Assembly: GCA_023846275.1 (NCBI GenBank)
Contig: CM043868.1
Coordinates: 7,583,653 to 7,647,652 of the forward strand
Source: Vanilla planifolia
Taxonomy: Eukaryota; Streptophyta; Magnoliopsida; Asparagales; Orchidaceae
Length of the DNA: 64,000 nucleotides
Direction: 5' to 3'
Shown: one piece after another, positions 59,221-64,000 of the stretch
How the letters are laid out: the number at the start of each line of letters is the position of its first letter
How positions within the stretch are numbered: position 1 is the first letter of the stretch
Program-made: the position numbers and the translations under genes
Notes under the pieces: model-generated
The model's input: the letters and a program-made list of their open reading frames with translations, nothing else
Database searches by the model: none
What the model was told of the DNA's origin: nothing

Positions 59221-61779
59221 CTCCCCCAAGAGTCCTTTGTACTAAGAGCCCTTGTAGCATTATAGAAATGGCATAAATGTTTAAAACCTTAATTCCAATA
59301 GATTGGAAACAAATAGAGTATGAAACTCAGCATATAAAAAACCAAGTATATACTAAATACTGCTTTGGCACATTTAAATTTTGAATTCATGCTTATTTGT
59401 AAAGCTCATTATGTAGTGAATTGGGCTTAACTCCGACCTCGTAACTTGGAATTTGATGATTTATATTGCGTTGAAAAGATAATAAGATATTCTAGAATTT
59501 TTTAGTTACAAGTTAGTGAAAATCTAACTCCATCTAGTTTGAAAATAATTTACAATTCATGATATGATCTGACTTTGTATTTGGCTTGATCATCTTTGAG
59601 AAGTTTTTCTTGCTTGTACCAACCTTCTTGAGTCATCTTTGAGCCATTTCATTCTTTCCAGAAGGTTATTGCAAGCCCTTTGAGTCCTTCTTTAGTTCTT
59701 TAGTAGGTCAAGCCTTTTGAAAGTTCTAATTGATTGCTTTGTCATCCCTTTGAGATTATCGTTTACCTTGACAACTCATCAAGTGTCAAACATCTCGATA
59801 TCTCTTGTGATTTCTTCACTAGGATTATAACTAGCTCGATACCTTTCCCTTACTGGATGAGGGTCTTTGTTCTTCAAAGCCATTCCTTTCATTGAACTTA
59901 CCCTAAGAGGCCTTTTTTGTCGATTTCCTCCAATAAATCTTCATCCATCTTGAACCCATTGAAATGGATTTTGGGATCAACCAATGCTTGTTAAGAACAT
60001 CTTGAGGTCTCTTTTATCTTCTTCAAGGCATCTTGAGATGCACAACTTCTTCTTAAGCTACCCTTTGTACATTTCAAGATCTCCCTTAAGATGTCTTCTC
60101 TCTTTTATAAACCTCTCTTGAGAACATACATGATCCTCTCAAATCATACAATTTATGACTTATCATTAGTAGTTTGACAGTATGTTTGCCTTAGTGTCCC
60201 AATAGACTGGTATTCATACCCTTCACTTATAACCTGTACATTAACTCACCCCTGCTCTACTTATTGATTTCGATGATGGCATAATTCTAGAGGTGACATA
60301 GAGTTGATTTTTTCTATGATACCTACAATTAATATAGTGGTGGCTAAACTTGGTAATATGATGCATCTGTTTCATGCCTTATACATGATGGTATATATAT
60401 GTTGCTCGTAGACTTGTATGATGTGCGTGTGTAATTGTGTGAACTTTCCAACTTCCAACCTTACTTACAAGCCTAAAATTCCAAGCCTATCTACAAACAC
60501 CCTGCCAAAACACTAAGCTAAATCATTTATCGCTGTATGCATCTTGTTTGACAAGTTTTCTTCTCACCTTTACTAGTTTCTTTTTCCTTACGCTTGTCCC
60601 CAATCTATTGCTTTCTTCCACTTTGTTAGAGTCTACTTCTAAGCTTTATAAGTTCTATTATCACCCCATCATTTGTGTACACTCATGTGCCCTCATGTGA
60701 GCCTTTATAGCCTACTACTTTTTTTCTATCCTTATTATTATTCATACACTCATTGAGGGAGACAACTTGTTGGTTGATGCAGTAAGGTTGACCTTATCAT
60801 TGATCTCCTTGAGGAGTTTCTTTCGTCCCTTATTGGTGACTCACATGAGTGCTTACTTAATTTCTCTTCTATAGAGAACTAACACTTTCATGATGTGCTT
60901 TGTTCTGAGATTGAGTTCTTATCATGTGTGCTTGAGTTATACATTCAACTTCCATTATCTCCCTCATGATTTATTCATAAGACCTCCATTAGATGAGGTG
61001 ACTAAGGGTGATGTTACATATGTGCTTGCACCTCCCTTTCATATCTTCTAGAGCATACCTCATCTTCCTTATCTAGATTTTTTACTCCTATGTTATCTTC
61101 GTCATCTTACATTTGGTGTCATCTTATGGGAAACATTAAAACTCCCATCCACTAGTACTATAGACTTTATCTTGCATGCTTCCTTTCCAAAATCATTGTT
61201 ATACTAAAGCTGCCATAATAAATATAATATCATTGTTGAATAATCTTCCACATTTTTACACTAGATTGTCATTATATTGGAGTGTTTAGTTCTTCGACAA
61301 CATTTTGGTTGGACATTGTCCATAGGTGCCATAGTAAGGTTCATTGTGATGATACGTGATGATTATTTGTCTTTATGTTTGATGAAGGATGGGTAGAAGG
61401 ACAAGATCTTTATGGCGACGTCATCTATTTGAGATACAATTCCCACCTCTTAGTTCACCTAGATGCTTAGTGATGAATAAATTTGAGAAGGGGGTGTTGA
61501 CATGGTGGCTTTGAAGTTTGTTGCTGCTTATTGAGGATTTCATTGCCAACTTTAGTATTTTGAGGAGCCTTTTTGTTGGGGTTTTATTTTAGTGATTTAG
61601 TTTTGTAACTATATATTATTATATATGCATTTGAATGAAGTTATACACCCCATGTCACCTTAAGGTTTTCCTAGTGGGTCATTAGTGTTTTTGTATTGTA
61701 TCAAATGTATTAAGTGCATTCTATGCTTTCTTGGATGCATTGGACAATATTTAGGGTTTGGGTGTTCAATGTTTTTTTG

Positions 61780-62015
61780 GACTGCCCTGAGTTATTTAGT
61801 GGTGATGTGATAGATCACCATGCTTATCTAATAATATGCTTGTATAAAAGCTTATTGGACCACCTGTAAGTTATGAATTCCTTAAACTTAGTATATTTGT
61901 TTTGAACCACCCCAAGTGATTTAGTAGTCACATGTGATCGATCACCAGGCTTATCCAATAAGCTTCTTGGATAAGCTTGTTCGACAATTTATAAGTCATG
62001 AATTCTTTAAGCTTA
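61780..62015. repeat. two tandem units of ~125 bp in the right LTR
   Basis: Units near 61786-61905 and 61908-62012 share the order: a GCCCTGAGTTATTTAGTGG or CCCAAGTGATTTAGTAG word, GATCACCATGCTTATC or GATCACCAGGCTTATC, AAGCTTATTGGACC or AAGCTTGTTCGAC, and AAGT(T/C)ATGAATTC(C/T)TTAA. The left LTR at 57260-57340 shows one diverged copy, so the doubling may be private to the right LTR. Confidence 0.75.
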
Positions 62016-62050
62016 GTTTATATTAGTGCATGATGTTCAAACTGTTAAAT

Positions 62051-63479
62051 TTTAGTTGACATTATGTTCTAATAATTTATGAATATAATAGTCAAAAACC
62101 CTAAAGTTCAGGTCATTATCATCAAAATTTATAATGCAAGTTTAAATTTCAAAATTTTTAAGATCATTCTAATATATTATAACACAAAATATAATAATTT
62201 TTTTTAATTATCTCTAGTTCGAAGAATGTACCAAATAATAACCAATCATGTCACTTTTAGTTAAATGTTGAATAAGAATTTCGTAAACGAGATTGTAAAA
62301 CTTGATTCTTTATTTACCATATTTTGTTTATGCTTAAGAATGATTGTTTTTAGTCTTTAAATGTACTACACTACATATAATATATTATATGAATGCATGG
62401 TCTAGCAGTGTAATAAGTATTGGGAAATGTAGTCTACTTGAATTTTTAGAAATTTGATATACCATATGTCACATTAGTTTTGTTTCAAGACCGATTTGAG
62501 AGTATCGATGTTGGATGCATTTGTTGGAGGTAAATAAATCTTAGAGAATTATAAGCATTTTTTAGAGAATTTCATACTTGGAATGATAACATTGTTTGTT
62601 GATCATATAAGAAAGAATTTAACCTCATCAACAATTAATTGCAAGTAGGTCTCACGAGATTAATGTTATTTGCATTTAGGTTTATAACATATCAATACTA
62701 TGCAATTAGGTCTTTAGGTATCAACTGAGTTGCTCATGGGGCCTTCGAGGCGTGATGTTGTCATAATGCCCTTAAGATGTCAAATTTGCCATTTTCCTTA
62801 TTTCATCCTTGGATTTGCCTTTCTTAAATGGTGTTTAGTGGTCGCAAAACCTTAGATTTGAAAGTTTGGTGCCTTATGTTGATCTCAATTTTGCTTTTTG
62901 TGGTGCTAATGTTCAAGTGAATGATTGGATGTGGAGTATAGACTTTGTTACATGAGCTTTGAGTTAAGAACTTTGTAGGTGTTTTTTATAAACACATTGT
63001 TAAATTTTTTCTTGATTGAAGCATTTCAAGTTATTATTTAGTTGCTATGTTTTGATTTTATTTGATTTCTCTAACTTCAAATGTTTAGGCTTAGGTATCG
63101 ATTTAGATTTCATTATATATGTAGCATTTATAACTATCTTAATGCTTAACCCTACTTGTGTGCTTTATTTTGACATGAAAGATCTTTCAATTATTATTGT
63201 AAGAGATTGTTAAACCAAAAGTATAATGTTAAGCTGCAAACTTTATTTATTGGGCCTAATGGTAATTTGGAATTCAAGGTGGATAAGAATATACTTTGCT
63301 ACATTAGATATTGAGTTTATTGATCCATACATGCATGGGCTATTTATATTATTATTCTATGATCAAGTAGTGAACAATGCATTATGAGATTTGTAAGTGT
63401 TATTTGTGTTGATGTTTCAGACTATAAGAGCATGCAAAGGACTTAGAAGACGAAGAGAGTAGAGGAGATTAAGAGGTGG
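62051..63479. other. AT-rich DNA, nothing recognised
   Basis: No gene or clear repeat pair is seen. The 65-codon frame at 63016-63213 is hydrophobic and AT-driven. The right part may be the leader of the transposon that follows. Confidence 0.4.
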
Positions 63480-64000
63480 AAGAAGTTGAGGATGATGCAA
63501 ATGACTCAAAAGGAAGACGATAATGATGACATGAGGTATATTGGTATTGAATTAGTCAAAAAATTTTTGAAGAAACTTGTTTTGATTCAGACTTTAAAGT
63601 AGTGAAAAAAGTGTTGACATGATTCTATAGACGAGGTTGATCTTTCTAGATAGGCTTTCACATTTGACATATTGTATAGTTAGCAAGAAGAGGAGCAAAG
63701 CAACTAGTTCTTTTTATGAGAATCATTGGATGGTGACCTAGAAGTTGATGCACACTCAAAAAAGGTTATGTGGAGTCAGATTATGAAGGGCTTGGATTGA
63801 GATAAGGCAAAAATCAATAATTTGCTCTTGAGAAACCATATAATGTTCAGATTTATTAGTAACATAAGGAAGCTGTTGGTCAACTCTTAATGTTAAAGGG
63901 TGCTAGCTTAAAGAAACTTAAAAATGATAAAGTTAAGGTATATAATGATATGTATAAAAGTCCTAGATTATGATGGAAGATCCATGACAATAGAGTGGCA
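63480..64000 (+). mobile_element. Mutator-like (MULE) transposase N-terminal fragment, cut by the window edge
   Basis: Three things in order fit the start of a plant MuDR-type transposase. An acidic stretch lies at about 63485-63535 (VEEVEDDAND). A GYVESDYEGLG word at about 63755-63790 is like the acidic 'SDYE' region before the DNA-binding domain. Near 63893-63998 comes LKKLKNDKVKVY followed, after a stop codon at 63978, by WKIHDNR, matching the KNDKVRV...CPWKI core of the MULE DNA-binding domain. Stops and frame changes occur, including TGA just before the WKI block, so this copy is inactive as read. The catalytic core would lie to the right of the window. No terminal inverted repeat was identified. 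Confidence 0.55.

Larger units (their letters stand above)
56768..62050 (+). mobile_element. LTR retrotransposon fossil, family not resolved
   Basis: The left LTR opens at 56768 (TGTTCATGTGGC) and the right LTR at 61495 (TGTTGACATGGTGGC), the latter straight after a purine tract GAGAAGGGGG. The two align over several blocks: TGTGGCTTT-like, GGATTT(C), a TA-rich part, GGTTTTTGTGTT or GTGTTTTTGTATT, GATGTATTGAGTGCATTC or AATGTATTAAGTGCATTC, and GTGATGTGA with GCATGCTTAT. The left LTR has a long microsatellite where the right has only a short TA stretch, and a TATA-like CTTATAAAAGGGC near 57510. The interior (about 57700-61490) has no pol text that I can recognise, so it is very eroded or non-autonomous. 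A reverse-oriented copia LTR is nested near 59 kb. The right end is approximate. Confidence 0.65.

Noticed and set aside
59400-61490. Possible coding text in the interior of the 56768-62050 element
   Set aside because: Translations on both strands gave short frames rich in Leu, Ser and Phe but no motif of gag, protease, integrase, RT or a host gene.
63430-63535. Possible host exon between TTTCAG and GAG|GTATAT
   Set aside because: All three frames contain stop codons within the interval, and the neighbourhood reads as a Mutator-like transposon.
1-64000. A new defence, toxin-antitoxin, CRISPR or gene-cluster system
   Set aside because: Nothing of the kind is visible; the window is plant DNA with two clear genes, one possible gene and many transposon fossils.

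Overview
The window is AT-rich nuclear DNA of a flowering plant with a large, repeat-laden genome. The evidence is two conserved plant gene families with normal GT-AG introns, long introns filled with transposons, several kinds of eroded LTR retrotransposon, a plant RTE-type LINE and a Mutator-like transposase fragment. I cannot place the species, and I see no tRNA, rRNA or CRISPR array.

Layout. Bases 1-6279 are non-coding on inspection and probably intron or upstream DNA of a RING-H2 zinc-finger gene, whose last two coding exons lie at 6280-7356 (+). A diverged macrosatellite of about 0.71-0.78 kb units fills 8120-11365. A short GC-richer promoter with a telo-box leads into the best gene of the window, 13931-25733 (+). 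It has three exons and 1048 codons and is a homologue of the plant KIN14B-interacting WD40-like protein (Arabidopsis At4g14310 type). Its second intron is 8.4 kb and holds an old antisense Ty1/copia element with an RTE LINE fragment nested in its reverse-transcriptase region.

From about 27 kb to 53 kb I see no host gene. The stretch holds LTR-retrotransposon fossils: a Ty3/gypsy element with two recognisable LTR copies (27012 onward), Del-like long-LTR sequence, a short LTR-pair element (33753-35911), a second gypsy with a zinc knuckle and an integrase tail (about 37090-38500), single LTR-like blocks with internal minisatellites, and a 0.98-kb tandem duplication (51368-53265).

At 54.3-55.9 kb a GC-richer island with an E2F-type site is followed by a well-bounded small exon encoding a signal-anchor-like N-terminus. 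This may be the start of a third host gene on the + strand whose remaining exons I could not find. Another LTR element (56768 to about 62050) with a long TA/CATA microsatellite and a nested reverse copia LTR follows. The window ends in the N-terminal part of a Mutator-like transposase (63480-64000).

No operon-like or defence-like system is present. The points most worth a second look are the macrosatellite between the two genes, the nested transposons in an intron of an otherwise intact gene, the unassigned exon at 55.8 kb, and the repeated minisatellite architecture of the LTR blocks.
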